From contig CATLGV010000010.1 in the NCBI GenBank assembly GCA_949948735.1, positions 55,123 through 119,122 on the forward strand: a stretch of 64,000 nt of DNA, given 5' to 3'. This document shows, piece after piece, positions 38,155 to 47,633 of the stretch; position 1 is the first letter of the stretch; every line of letters starts with the position of its first letter. Position numbers and translations under genes: made by a program. This DNA comes from an uncultured Lachnospiraceae bacterium (GTDB lineage Bacteria; Bacillota; Clostridia; Lachnospirales; Lachnospiraceae). The notes under the pieces are model-generated. The model did not search any database and was not told where the DNA came from. It saw only the letters and a program-made list of their open reading frames with translations.

Positions 38155-39081
38155 TTAATGCGCCGTTTCTGCCGATGAACGGCCTGCGGCGGGAACAAAA
38201 TCTTCAAAGATAAATAAATCGAAGCTGCCGGAAACGCGCTCCAGCTCCTCCTGTGAGCGTACAGTCCACGCCACGCTCAGGCTTTTGTATAGCCGGCGGC
38301 AGATATTTCTGGAAAGCTCGTTCTTGTGCTTGCAGTTGTAAGCCACGAAATCAGGCGCTGCGTAACAGTTGCCGATCAGGTGCGAAAGCAAAAAGCGCGG
38401 CAGCGTGAATTTCTGCTGCGTAAAATCCTCCGAAAGCTGTCCGCGGACAATCTCGGGGCGGTGCTTGCGGTACCAGTGCACGACAAGCGGATGGAAAGAT
38501 TCGATACAGTAGGTCCCCCTGTAATCCGACAGGATCCGGTCGCAGATCTGACAGAGCTTTGCCGCGTTGTGCTCGACCTTGTATTCGATAATCAGCGGGA
38601 CACGGCCGTTGACCATGGCAAGAACATCCGTCAGGGCGGGAATCCGCTCCTCCGTGCCCAGAAGCCGGAACTGCTGCAGCTCCTCGTATGTATAATCCCG
38701 CAGATACCCCTTGACGCCGCAGATACGGTGCAGCGTATCGTCATGGAAAACGACGGGAATGTCATCTTTGGTCAGGTGTACGTCAAATTCGATGCCATAG
38801 CCTGCGTCGGCGGCGCGTTTTATCGCCGCGAAGGAATTTTCAGGGAAATCACCCTCCGGATTTACCGGGAGCGTGATGGTCTGTCCGAAGCTCTGCCCCA
38901 GATTTTTGAGGCGGTGCAGCGTGGGATTCATGTTGTGAAGTCCGCGGTGCGCATACATGTGCCCGAAGAAGGGCTTATAGTCCGGGCGATGGTGTGTGCG
39001 CGGCTTGATGGAAATCAGATATAAAAAGGAAAGAACCCCGATAATCAGAAGGAAAACGATAAACCAAAACAGTATTTTCAT
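38155..39081 (-). CDS. Glycerophosphodiester phosphodiesterase, membrane-anchored
   Basis: 308 residues. N-terminal membrane helix (1-25), then GDPD barrel: YAHRGLHN (first His), GIEFDVHLTKDDIPVVFHDDTLHRI with the metal-binding Glu/Asp and second His, and LIIEYKVE. Hydrolyses glycerophosphodiesters, for example from lipid turnover, probably at the membrane. Converges with the PAP2 gene. Confidence 0.92.
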   Translation of the reverse strand: MKILFWFIVFLLIIGVLSFLYLISIKPRTHHRPDYKPFFGHMYAHRGLHNMNPTLHRLKNLGQSFGQTITLPVNPEGDFPENSFAAIKRAADAGYGIEFDVHLTKDDIPVVFHDDTLHRICGVKGYLRDYTYEELQQFRLLGTEERIPALTDVLAMVNGRVPLIIEYKVEHNAAKLCQICDRILSDYRGTYCIESFHPLVVHWYRKHRPEIVRGQLSEDFTQQKFTLPRFLLSHLIGNCYAAPDFVAYNCKHKNELSRNICRRLYKSLSVAWTVRSQEELERVSGSFDLFIFEDFVPAAGRSSAETAH

Positions 39082-39121
39082 AACGTGTATAAAACCTCAT
39101 AACTCATAAATAGAAATCCTG

Positions 39122-39232
39122 TTGACAGTCCCTATTTCTAATTATATATACTTATCGCCAAAAGGAAAGCCCTTTTTTGCATTTTTATAAACTTCCTGCG
39201 AATTGTTGTACTTTTGACGCTTTTGTTATAAT
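39122..39232 (+). promoter_or_regulatory. Two candidate promoters upstream of the M13 peptidase
   Basis: TTGACA (39122-39127)-17 bp-TATATA (39145-39150), and TTGTTG (39203-39208)-18 bp-TATAAT (39227-39232). The second is nearer the gene. Either or both may be used. Confidence 0.55.
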
Positions 39233-39272
39233 ATATAAATAGCGACACAAAAAGAGAGGTAGAAGTATTATT

Positions 39273-41363
39273 ATGAAAAAAAGGTTATTGGCACTTGTAC
39301 TTGCGGCTTCCATGACGCTGCAGCTTGTGGGATGTGCCGGCGCGGGTGCGGGGCAGCCGCGGGAGGAGGCAGAGCAGCAGAGCGAAGAGGCGTCGACAGG
39401 GCAGTCTGCGGCGGATGCTTTCAAGGAGCCCGGGACAGCCGGCCAGCATCCTGATACAGCCAGCATCCGTTATCAGGACGATTATTACGAATATGTAAAT
39501 AAAAATCTGCTGGACAAAATAGAGTTAAGCGCGACGGACGCGCAGTGGAACTGGTTTGGCGAGCTCAACGCCGTGGTAAGCGAGGAAATGGAACAGATTA
39601 TACGGGAGCTTGCCATGGACGGGCGGACCTATGAAAAGGGCAGCAGCGCGCAGAAGATAAAGGATATGTACGAGTGCGTTTCCAATATGGAGAACCGCAA
39701 CGCGACAGGGCTTGGCCCGCTCAAGCCGCATATGGACAGCATTCGCAACGCGGGCAGCATTGCGGAGTATGTGGACGCGCTGGCAAAGCTGAGCGGGGAA
39801 TTCGGCTTCAGCAGCATTGTGGGCGGATTTACGGTGATGCAGGACAAGGCGGACTCGAGCCGGTACGCGGTCTATATGATGTACGCGGATACGCTGATCG
39901 GTAAGGAATACATAGAGAACAGCTCCGCGCAGGAGTATGTCCGGCTGTACTTTGACTATGTGGAGGATATGCTGGTGGAGTTTGGCATGGACGCCGCACA
40001 GGCGGCGGCAAGCGCTGATTCTATAGAGGCACTTCTGCGCGACATCTGTGCGTCGACAATGACGACGGAGCAGTACTATAATCCGGCGCTTACTTACAAT
40101 GTATATACCGCGGAGGAGCTGCAGCAGCTCTATACAAATGTAGATGTGGAAAAGCTGCTGAGTGAGCTCAGGGTTGCAGGTCAGGATAAGTATATCGTTA
40201 TGGATGTGGAGCAGGCCAGAAAGATTAATTCCCTGCTTGTCGAGGAGAACCTGCAGGCGTTAAAGGACTATTCGACCTTTGTCATGCTCAATGACGTTGC
40301 GGAGTATACGACGCAGGCGTGCGCGAAGCTCAGCGATGATATGCACAATGCGCTTTACGGGATTACGGAAAGCTGGGGCGATGAGAAGACATGGATGCGC
40401 CTGACGCAGGATTTGCTGCCGTGGGATTTTGGGACGATTTTTGTAGAGCGGCATTTTTCTGAGGAAGATAAAGCGGATGTGGAGGGCATCATTGAGCTGA
40501 TATTGGCGGAGTACAAGGAGATTATCCGGCGTCAGGAGTGGATGAGCGAGGAGACGAAGCAGAAGGCGGTGCGCAAGCTTGATACCATGCAGGTCAAAAT
40601 CGGTTATCCGGATGAATGGCCCGAGGCAAAGGACATGATGCAGGTAACGCCCATTTCGGAGGGCGGCAGCCTCCTTTCAAACCTTCTGGTCAGCATGCAG
40701 GTTTCGATTGAGCACAGTCTGGGGCTGCTTGGCACGACGGTGGACAGAAGCCAGTGGGACGTCACGCCGCAGACGATCAATGCGATGTATGATCCCGCCA
40801 ACAATGAGATTGTGTTCCCGGCAGCGATTTTGCAGGCGCCGTTTTATGATGGAAGCTACAGCGACGGCGCGAAGCTGGGCGGCATCGGCTATATCATCGC
40901 GCATGAGGTAAGCCATGCCTTCGACGCAAACGGCGCGCTTTATGACGAGTACGGCAATTATAACGTCTGGTGGACCCAGGAGGAAATGGCGGAGTATGAG
41001 CGCCTTTCCCAGTCCATTGTGGATTATTACAACGGCTATGAATTTATGGGAATGCCGGTCAACGGTGCGCTGACGCTCTCGGAAAATATTGCGGATTTGG
41101 GTGCGCTGACCTGTATTGCTTCCATTATCGGAAACGATAAACAGGCGCTTGACGAGGCGTTTGGACAGATGGCTTACAACTGGGCGTGTGAGAGCACGGA
41201 GAGCTATGCGCTGTATCTGCTGAATATAGACACACATTCGCCGAATAAGGTGCGGGTAAATGCGGTGTTAAGCTCCTGTGACGCGTTCTATGAGATTTAC
41301 AATATCAGCGAGTCCGACGGGATGTATGTGGCGCCCGGGGACCGGGTTGGTATCTGGCGGTAA
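39273..41363 (+). CDS. M13-family metallopeptidase lipoprotein
   Basis: 696 residues. Lipoprotein signal with LVGC lipobox (about 18-21). Zinc-binding HEVSHAFD (about 543-550) and ENIADLGAL (about 603) are the neprilysin/PepO family motifs. Full length, so it should be an active surface endopeptidase for small peptides. AGAGAGGT site upstream. Followed after 13 bp by an SH3-like protein gene. Confidence 0.94.
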   Translation: MKKRLLALVLAASMTLQLVGCAGAGAGQPREEAEQQSEEASTGQSAADAFKEPGTAGQHPDTASIRYQDDYYEYVNKNLLDKIELSATDAQWNWFGELNAVVSEEMEQIIRELAMDGRTYEKGSSAQKIKDMYECVSNMENRNATGLGPLKPHMDSIRNAGSIAEYVDALAKLSGEFGFSSIVGGFTVMQDKADSSRYAVYMMYADTLIGKEYIENSSAQEYVRLYFDYVEDMLVEFGMDAAQAAASADSIEALLRDICASTMTTEQYYNPALTYNVYTAEELQQLYTNVDVEKLLSELRVAGQDKYIVMDVEQARKINSLLVEENLQALKDYSTFVMLNDVAEYTTQACAKLSDDMHNALYGITESWGDEKTWMRLTQDLLPWDFGTIFVERHFSEEDKADVEGIIELILAEYKEIIRRQEWMSEETKQKAVRKLDTMQVKIGYPDEWPEAKDMMQVTPISEGGSLLSNLLVSMQVSIEHSLGLLGTTVDRSQWDVTPQTINAMYDPANNEIVFPAAILQAPFYDGSYSDGAKLGGIGYIIAHEVSHAFDANGALYDEYGNYNVWWTQEEMAEYERLSQSIVDYYNGYEFMGMPVNGALTLSENIADLGALTCIASIIGNDKQALDEAFGQMAYNWACESTESYALYLLNIDTHSPNKVRVNAVLSSCDAFYEIYNISESDGMYVAPGDRVGIWR

Positions 41364-41376
41364 GGGGGAATTACCT

Positions 41377-42273
41377 GTGACAAAGATAAGAAAACGATGT
41401 ACGGCGCTGATAATCGCCGCTGCGGCTGTGGCGGCCGTTATCGCAGGCAGCCGCGCGCAGCAGGCCGGAGTTGCTTATGCGGTAGAGTTTACCGTGACGG
41501 AGCAGAGCGCAGTGCTCTACAGCAACGACAAGACAAAGGTGTATGAGGCTCCGGATGTCAATTCGAAGCTTCTGACCACCATAGCGAGGGATATGCCGGT
41601 GCATGTAACGGGAATCACGTCCAACGGCTGGTTCCGGATATCGCTGGAGGGAACGTATTATGTGCCGGGAGACGGCCTGGAGGCAAAAAGCACGGCGCCT
41701 GGCGCGGTCATCAACGGAACGGATATTCCGACACTTACCAGGGGGACGTTTTCCTTTTTCAAAAGCGATGAGCTGAATGCGTTTGATTCGGATGATATAA
41801 AGGATATGGACGCCAATACCTATATTAAGTATCTGGATTCCTTCCTGATGGGCTACGCGGCGTCCGATTACTGTATTTTGCAGGACAGCGGCAAGTTCCT
41901 CAAGACGGTTTATGAGCAGGAGAAGCAAAAGGATCCCAAGGTTGCGGCGATAACAATGCAGGCGTATCTGATCAATTACCGGAATCAGTATCTGAGCGAC
42001 AGCCTTGCGGGGCCGCATCGCAATGAGAAGGATCTGAAGCTTGCGCTGAACCGGGCTATTCGCTATGATATCCGGAATTTTCGCACGGTGTACAAAAATT
42101 CTGCCATCAGCAATGACGAGACAAAGATGAAAAAGGCAATGGAAAACATCATTGCCCAGATAAAGTCGGAGCAGGGCGTTTCATTCACCTGCAAGATGGA
42201 ATACGGAACTTATAAGAGTTCTGACGGCAGTGATACAAAAGGCTGGATCATCGAGTTTACCCAGAAGGATTAA
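41377..42273 (+). CDS. Secreted SH3-like domain protein
   Basis: 298 residues from a GTG start with AAGGGGGAA upstream. Signal peptide about 1-33 (AYAVEF after). A bacterial SH3-type module (about 40-100) includes YEAPDVNSKLLTTI and GWFRISLEGTYYVPGDGL, often wall-binding. The C-terminal 190 residues are helical and not recognised. Probably co-transcribed with the M13 peptidase. Confidence 0.78.
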   Translation: MTKIRKRCTALIIAAAAVAAVIAGSRAQQAGVAYAVEFTVTEQSAVLYSNDKTKVYEAPDVNSKLLTTIARDMPVHVTGITSNGWFRISLEGTYYVPGDGLEAKSTAPGAVINGTDIPTLTRGTFSFFKSDELNAFDSDDIKDMDANTYIKYLDSFLMGYAASDYCILQDSGKFLKTVYEQEKQKDPKVAAITMQAYLINYRNQYLSDSLAGPHRNEKDLKLALNRAIRYDIRNFRTVYKNSAISNDETKMKKAMENIIAQIKSEQGVSFTCKMEYGTYKSSDGSDTKGWIIEFTQKD

Positions 42274-42288
42274 GCGCCGGAGGAAAGC

Positions 42289-43074
42289 ATGAGCAATAAG
42301 GTGTATACGGTTACTGTGGACGAAGCGGGATATTTTTATTGCAGGGCTTTAGAAAGTCGATTGAACTATAAAAAGGACCAGCAGGTTTGCGGCTACGGCT
42401 GTCCGTGCTTTGTAAAAAGCGGAGGCGGCAGGTTTGTGTGCCAATATGAAGGGGAGGATGGCGTGCCGCCCCTTTTTCCTTCGGTGCAGGGACTCAATGA
42501 GAAGCTGCAAAGGGCGTATGCCTATGCGGCCAACGCACATCACGGGCAGCGGCGCAAGGGAACGGAGCTGCCGTATTTCAGCCATATCCTGACGACGATG
42601 AATTACGCGGTTGCGCTTACGGATGACGTGGAGGTGCTGACAGCGGCCATTCTGCATGATACGGTTGAGGATACGACCGTGACGATAGAGGATATCCGCC
42701 GCGAGTTTGGTGCGCGCGTATCCTTTCTCGTGGAAGCGCAGACGGAGGACAAGCGGCACGGCGAGCCGGCGACGGCTACCTGGGAGATCCGAAAGCGGGA
42801 GACCATCGCGTATCTGAAGGATATGCCGCGCGATGTGAAGCTGATCACGCTGGCGGATAAGACGGCCAATCTGGAGGCGTGCGTTCGGGAGCATCGTCAG
42901 GTGGGCGATAAGCTGTGGGAAAAATTCAACCAGACGGATAAGAAGCGGCAGGAGTGGTATTTCAGGGCGTGCGCGGAAGCACTGGCGGAATTATCCGACA
43001 CAAGCGTCATGCAAAAGTATTTCACGTATATTGAAGAGCTATTCGGAACGGAGCAGGGCTATGGAGAAAAATGA
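42289..43074 (+). CDS. HD-domain hydrolase, RelA/SpoT-Mesh1 type
   Basis: 261 residues. The HD domain begins near residue 75 (AYAYAANAHHGQRRKGTELP), with SHILTT, ILHDTVEDT and ITLADKTANLEA giving the His, HD, ED and D metal ligands of (p)ppGpp hydrolases. No synthetase or TGS/ACT domain. The N-terminal 65 residues hold a Cys cluster CGYGCPC of unknown role. It may hydrolyse (p)ppGpp or a related nucleotide. Overlaps the next gene by 14 bp. Confidence 0.85.
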   Translation: MSNKVYTVTVDEAGYFYCRALESRLNYKKDQQVCGYGCPCFVKSGGGRFVCQYEGEDGVPPLFPSVQGLNEKLQRAYAYAANAHHGQRRKGTELPYFSHILTTMNYAVALTDDVEVLTAAILHDTVEDTTVTIEDIRREFGARVSFLVEAQTEDKRHGEPATATWEIRKRETIAYLKDMPRDVKLITLADKTANLEACVREHRQVGDKLWEKFNQTDKKRQEWYFRACAEALAELSDTSVMQKYFTYIEELFGTEQGYGEK

Positions 43075-44269
43075 GGCGGTCGTTATCCTCAGGAAGGGCG
43101 GAGGCAGAAGCCTTAAGGAGGGCGGCCTTTGGATTTACGACAATGAGATTGACACGGTTTGCGGCGCGTTTGAAAACGGCGACGTGGTCGCGGTACAGGA
43201 TTTTGACGGCTACCTGCTGGGGCGCGGCTTTATCAACGAGCATTCCAGGATACGTGTGCGGATGATGACCCGCGACAGCGGGCAGCGCATTGACAGGGAT
43301 TTTTTGAAGACGCGCGTGCGGCGGGCGTGGGATTACCGCAAAAAAACGGTGGATACCGCAAGCTGCCGGCTTATTTTCGGAGAGGCGGATTTTCTGCCGG
43401 GAATCGTCGTCGATAAGTTCTCCGACGTGCTGGTGGTGGAATCGCTCGCGCTTGGCATAGACCGGATGAAGACGGACATTATTGCGGCGCTGAGAGAGGT
43501 TCTCGCGGAGGACGGCGTTTATATCCGCGGCGTTTATGAGCGCAGTGACGCCAAGGTAAGGCTCCAGGAGGGTATGGAGCGGTATAAGGGCTTTATCGGG
43601 GAGGAATTTGATACCGAGGTTGAGATCGTGGAAAACGGCGTCCGATATCTGGTGGATGTGAAGGACGGGCAGAAGACAGGCTTCTTTCTTGACCAGAAAT
43701 ACAACCGTCTGGCAGTCCAGCGGCTTTGCAAAGGCGCAAGCGTGCTTGACTGTTTTACGCATACCGGTTCCTTTGCGCTGAATGCGGGAATCGCGGGCGC
43801 AGAGAGCGTGCTGGGCGTGGACGCCTCGGCGTCTGCCGTTGAACAGGCGAGAAAGAATGCCGTGTTGAACGGACTGACGGATACGGTTTCCTTTACCTGT
43901 GCGGACGTGTTTGATTTCCTTCCCGCGCTTGAGGCGCAGGGAGCGCAGTTTGACGTGGTGATTCTCGATCCGCCTGCGTTTACGAAATCGCGCAGCTCCG
44001 TTAAAGGCGCGGTGCGGGGGTATCGTGAGATTAATCTGCGCGGGATGAGGCTTGTGCGGGACGGCGGTTTTCTGGCAACCTGTTCCTGCTCTCACTTTAT
44101 GACGTATGAGCTGTTTTCGCAGACAATAGCGCAGGCCGCCAGGGCGGCGCACTGCCGCCTGCGCCAGGTGGAGTACCGGACACAGGCCGCGGATCATCCG
44201 ATTTTGTGGAACGCGGATGAATCGTATTATTTGAAGTTCTATATTTTTCAGGTGGTGAGCGAGCGGTAA
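43061..44269 (+). CDS. Class I rRNA cytosine-C5 methyltransferase, RlmI-like
   Basis: 402 residues. N-terminal PUA-like domain (to about 75), then RFM-like linker and Rossmann methyltransferase: VLDCFTHTGSFALNAG (motif I), GVDASASAVEQARKNA and catalytic region VVILDPPAFTKSRSS. Matches the RlmI/YwbD family methylating 23S rRNA. Start at 43061 is chosen because it follows GGAG and fits the family start. Confidence 0.9.
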   Translation: MEKNEAVVILRKGGGRSLKEGGLWIYDNEIDTVCGAFENGDVVAVQDFDGYLLGRGFINEHSRIRVRMMTRDSGQRIDRDFLKTRVRRAWDYRKKTVDTASCRLIFGEADFLPGIVVDKFSDVLVVESLALGIDRMKTDIIAALREVLAEDGVYIRGVYERSDAKVRLQEGMERYKGFIGEEFDTEVEIVENGVRYLVDVKDGQKTGFFLDQKYNRLAVQRLCKGASVLDCFTHTGSFALNAGIAGAESVLGVDASASAVEQARKNAVLNGLTDTVSFTCADVFDFLPALEAQGAQFDVVILDPPAFTKSRSSVKGAVRGYREINLRGMRLVRDGGFLATCSCSHFMTYELFSQTIAQAARAAHCRLRQVEYRTQAADHPILWNADESYYLKFYIFQVVSER

Positions 44270-44285
44270 AGCGTTCGCCGTAATG

Positions 44286-45851
44286 CTAACGCTGCTTTAC
44301 CGGATACAGGCCGCAGCCCCATGTGCCGCAGTTGTCCAGCATCAGCGCATAGGCGGGGGTGCTGCTGTCGTCCTCATAGATATAGTAAAAGGCCTCTCCC
44401 CCGTGGGTTACATATAATGTTTCGCAAAGGAGCCGCTCCTTCTCGTCATACAGATATGTCCCGCTGCTGTAGGAGGTTCCCCACATCCAGGTATTGTGGA
44501 AATAATTCCGGCATGCGAGCGTTCCGTCGTCGCGATAGACAAAATCTAATTCTAAAAAGACAGTCTCCTCCGGCCCGTCTCCGTTGAAATCGGCAAGCCC
44601 GCCGGCACAAAAATACTCGAGCCTTCCGTCAGTCCGGTATCGGCAGTCTTCCTGATAGCTTAAAACGCCCTCGTCCTCGGGCCACTCCTTTCCGGTTTCA
44701 CCGTATCTGTTCTTTAACAGATAGGGCGGATACACTTCCCAGGCCTGCTCCTCTATTCCCTGAAATACATAGCCGGTAATAATCTGCTCCTGCCCGGGGT
44801 AAAAATCATAGCTGTAATAAAAGCCGCAGCCCGTCTCCGTGGCAGGGTCAAAATAGAGCTCTGTCTTCAGGTCTCCCCAGGCATCCCTATACTGGTAAAA
44901 GGGCATGCGCCCCTCAAAGCCATACGCGGCCAAAAGCGCTTCCCTGCCGGGGTAATAGACTGCATGGCTGTAAATATATCCGTATTCGTCATGCTCCGCT
45001 ACGAATACGGGGATGCCCTCCTCGCAATCAACATTCGGGTCCGGCTCCTCCGGCTTTGTAATATAGGATAAGCTGCCGAAAAAGCAGTCAAAATATTCCT
45101 CGTTTTCGGGATTGCCGTCCGCATCCAGCAGGATTTTGTCGGAAAACAGCACGCGATGACGCAGCTCATCCCAGATTTCAAGGGTTTTCTCCTCCCGGTT
45201 CAGCGCATAGCTGCGCAGCGGGACAATGTCCTTTGTCTGATCGTCCACCTGATACAGGGTTTTACGGGCTGTCGGGCCCTCCTGACAGGTTCTGCTGAAA
45301 ATCCGCAGGCTGTTGTAATATTCCCAGACATAATCGGCCGGCAGCTCCACCGGCTCCGTATCAAAGGTATGTGTTTCCCAATTCCACAGATACAGAAAAT
45401 TTTGTAATTCTCCGCCGGAGCCGCTGCGGCAGAGAATCACGATATCGGGGCTGTCCGCACAGACCTCAGGCGCGTCGCCTGAAACTGTTTTCCCACTGCC
45501 GCAGGAGGAAAAAAATCCACAGACTGCGACAGCATCACCGGGCAGGCGCAGCGGCATCTCCTGCAGCAGGGTATCCTTATCCTGGGCGCTGCCGACGCGG
45601 ATAACGGAGTCTCCCGCAGCCGTCCGGTACAGAACCACCCGGTACAGGTCTTCGGAATACCAGAAGTCCCGGATCAGCAGACGGCCTATGGGCACTTCAA
45701 GGTGCATCAGCCCGGCGGCTCCGGCAGCCGCATGAGCCGCCCTGTCAACACTTTTCTGCGCCGCAGGCGTGTTTGCTGCGCCTGAACAAAAATACAAAAA
45801 ACTGCACAGCAGGCCAAGACATACGGCGTACATTGCGATTTGCTTCTTCAT
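44286..45851 (-). CDS. Secreted protein of unknown function, FG-GAP-like end
   Basis: 521 residues from the ATG at 45851 (another in-frame ATG lies four codons upstream). N-terminal signal MKKQIAMYAVCLGLL with FCSGAAN, probably lipoprotein. The body is rich in Tyr, Asp and Glu; near the end LADFNGDGPEETVFLELDF resembles the Ca-binding loop of FG-GAP/VCBS repeats. No enzyme motif recognised. It converges with the methyltransferase gene over a pairing GGTAAAGC/GCTTTACC. Confidence 0.65.
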   Translation of the reverse strand: MKKQIAMYAVCLGLLCSFLYFCSGAANTPAAQKSVDRAAHAAAGAAGLMHLEVPIGRLLIRDFWYSEDLYRVVLYRTAAGDSVIRVGSAQDKDTLLQEMPLRLPGDAVAVCGFFSSCGSGKTVSGDAPEVCADSPDIVILCRSGSGGELQNFLYLWNWETHTFDTEPVELPADYVWEYYNSLRIFSRTCQEGPTARKTLYQVDDQTKDIVPLRSYALNREEKTLEIWDELRHRVLFSDKILLDADGNPENEEYFDCFFGSLSYITKPEEPDPNVDCEEGIPVFVAEHDEYGYIYSHAVYYPGREALLAAYGFEGRMPFYQYRDAWGDLKTELYFDPATETGCGFYYSYDFYPGQEQIITGYVFQGIEEQAWEVYPPYLLKNRYGETGKEWPEDEGVLSYQEDCRYRTDGRLEYFCAGGLADFNGDGPEETVFLELDFVYRDDGTLACRNYFHNTWMWGTSYSSGTYLYDEKERLLCETLYVTHGGEAFYYIYEDDSSTPAYALMLDNCGTWGCGLYPVKQR

Positions 45852-46141
45852 AAATACAGCCATTCCTTTGTGTAAACAATTTGCTGCCATAATTGCCGAC
45901 GCAATTATGATAAGCTTATGCCCGTCTGGGCATGTATCGGTCTATCCCATTATATCATATGCGAAAGAGCAAAGGAAACTATCATGTGGCATTTTGTCGG
46001 CAAGCGGATCTGTAATCCAAGAACCGCCTGTTTACCTTCAATTGAGGGTATGGCTGCTGCTTCTCACTTTTCGCAAATGACAATATTCTTCAGGTATGCT
46101 ATAATAAGAGCAGCGAAATACGAGAGCAGGAGGGTATTACA
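45852..46141. other. 290-bp gap with no confident feature
   Basis: AT-rich spacer between divergent genes. It must hold both promoters, but I see no consensus pair good enough to mark, and no RNA or repeat. Confidence 0.4.
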
Positions 46142-46588
46142 ATGGCTGATCACAATGCAAAACCAGAGGAAAAGTCTGTCCATGACGGTGTTTCTCCCAT
46201 CTATGTATCGGAAGAGGCCGGGGATGATGCGTTTCAATCGCTTTGGGCATATCTTGTTCCGCCAGGCGGGAAGGCGCAGACCGCCCAGGGCGAGATTATA
46301 AGAATTGCGGGCAGAGTCCAGCATGAGTTTTTGGATAACGGCTGCATGAACTGGGATGATGACTTTCAGAAAATGCTGGATGTTTTTTTGAAATATCTCC
46401 GGTTGGGGAACGGGTTTGACGCGGAGGATTTAAAATCCGCGGAAATTCTGGTGCAGCTTTTAAAGGATAACGGGGAGAAGGGATTTATAGACGACCGGCT
46501 GACGGCGGTTTTATGCAGCCGCGCCGTGGCCTGGGTAAAACAGAACCCGGAGGTGATAGCGCCTCTGGAGGCTGATTATATGAGATAG
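46142..46588 (+). CDS. Hypothetical small acidic protein
   Basis: 148 residues, helical and acidic, no signal peptide. GGAGGG lies upstream of the ATG. The central WAYLVPPGGKAQTAQGEIIRI and DDRLTAVLCSRAVAW segments look like conserved small hypothetical proteins in Firmicutes, but I do not assign a function. Confidence 0.7.
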   Translation: MADHNAKPEEKSVHDGVSPIYVSEEAGDDAFQSLWAYLVPPGGKAQTAQGEIIRIAGRVQHEFLDNGCMNWDDDFQKMLDVFLKYLRLGNGFDAEDLKSAEILVQLLKDNGEKGFIDDRLTAVLCSRAVAWVKQNPEVIAPLEADYMR

Positions 46589-46643
46589 ATTAAATACGTT
46601 AATTTGAAAAAGGATATTGATTTGGTAAAGGAGGTGAACGTGT

Positions 46644-46733
46644 ATGTATGCACGGCTTGTTCGAGATAAATACTCGGTGTGGTTTCAAAATCTGATAACA
46701 GACTGCATCGAGGCAGACAAATATCTTCTTTAG
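46644..46733 (+). CDS. 29-codon ORF with strong ribosome binding site
   Basis: MYARLVRDKYSVWFQNLITD plus nine residues. AAAGGAGGTG lies seven bases before the ATG, stronger than at most real genes nearby. It may be a leader peptide or the start of a gene broken by a frameshift: a second open stretch (MRVEMLSGDC..., 46748-46870) runs on in another frame to just before the methyltransferase gene. Confidence 0.4.
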   Translation: MYARLVRDKYSVWFQNLITDCIEADKYLL

Positions 46734-46871
46734 GGAAGTACGCTCAAATGAGGGTAGAAATGTTATCAGGAGACTGCACCGATTCGTCTTATCAGGAAGT
46801 GGCAGACAGGACTGCCGTTTTAACGGTATTCCTCTCTGTTGAGGACATCAAAACGAAAAGGAGTAGTTGAT

Positions 46872-47633
46872 ATGAATAAAGAAGCATTATTAAAGGAATG
46901 GCTGCATGAGGAGGAAATCGCGCACATACACGGATGGGATTTCTCGCATATACAGGAAAGGTATCAGGAGCAGCAGGATCTTCCATGGAGTTATGAGGCG
47001 CTGGTCAGACAGCAGCTGCGTCCGGAGATGAAGCTGCTCGATATGGATACGGGCGGCGGAGAATTTCTGCTGTCGCTCCATCATCCGTACGGCAATCTGG
47101 CGGCTACGGAAAATTTCCCGCCCAATGTCCGATTGTGTGAAAACACGCTGTCTCCGCTGGGAATTGATTTTCGCGCGGCAGATGGCCGCGGCAGCCTGCC
47201 ATTTGCGAGTCAGAGCTTTGATATGGTTATCAACCGGCACGGGGACTTTTGCCCGGAGGAGCTCCGGCGGATATTAAAAAAGGGCGGCATTTTTGTCACG
47301 CAGCAGGTCGGCGCCGAGAATGACAGGGAGCTGGTTGAGCTGTTATTAAAGGACGTGCCTGCCCTGCCGTTTCCCGACCAGTATCTGCGAATCCAAAAGG
47401 CGGCGCTGGAGAATGCCGGGTTTTCGATTTTAGAGGCAAGGGAGGCGTTTGGCTCAATAAAATTTTGGGATGTCGGCGCGCTTGTCTGGTTTGCCCGAAT
47501 CATCGAATGGGAGTTTCCGGGCTTCAATGTAAGGGACTGTCTGGAAAACCTTTACCATGCGCAGGAAATTCTGGATTCAAAGGGGGTTCTTGAGGGACGG
47601 ACGCACCGCTTCCTCCTGATGGCGACATTGTAA
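46872..47633 (+). CDS. Class I SAM-dependent methyltransferase
   Basis: 253 residues from the ATG preceded by AAAAGGAG. Motif I is MKLLDMDTGGGEFLLSL, with the acidic motif II near ATENFPPNV and FDMVINRHGDFCPEELRRIL as post-motifs of the Methyltransf_11 type. Substrate unknown. The last 110 bp overlap the NUDIX gene on the other strand. Confidence 0.85.
   Translation: MNKEALLKEWLHEEEIAHIHGWDFSHIQERYQEQQDLPWSYEALVRQQLRPEMKLLDMDTGGGEFLLSLHHPYGNLAATENFPPNVRLCENTLSPLGIDFRAADGRGSLPFASQSFDMVINRHGDFCPEELRRILKKGGIFVTQQVGAENDRELVELLLKDVPALPFPDQYLRIQKAALENAGFSILEAREAFGSIKFWDVGALVWFARIIEWEFPGFNVRDCLENLYHAQEILDSKGVLEGRTHRFLLMATL

Noticed and set aside
43022..44197. 391-codon minus-strand frame opposite the rRNA methyltransferase
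   Set aside because: Antisense shadow; the plus-strand product has clear methyltransferase motifs.
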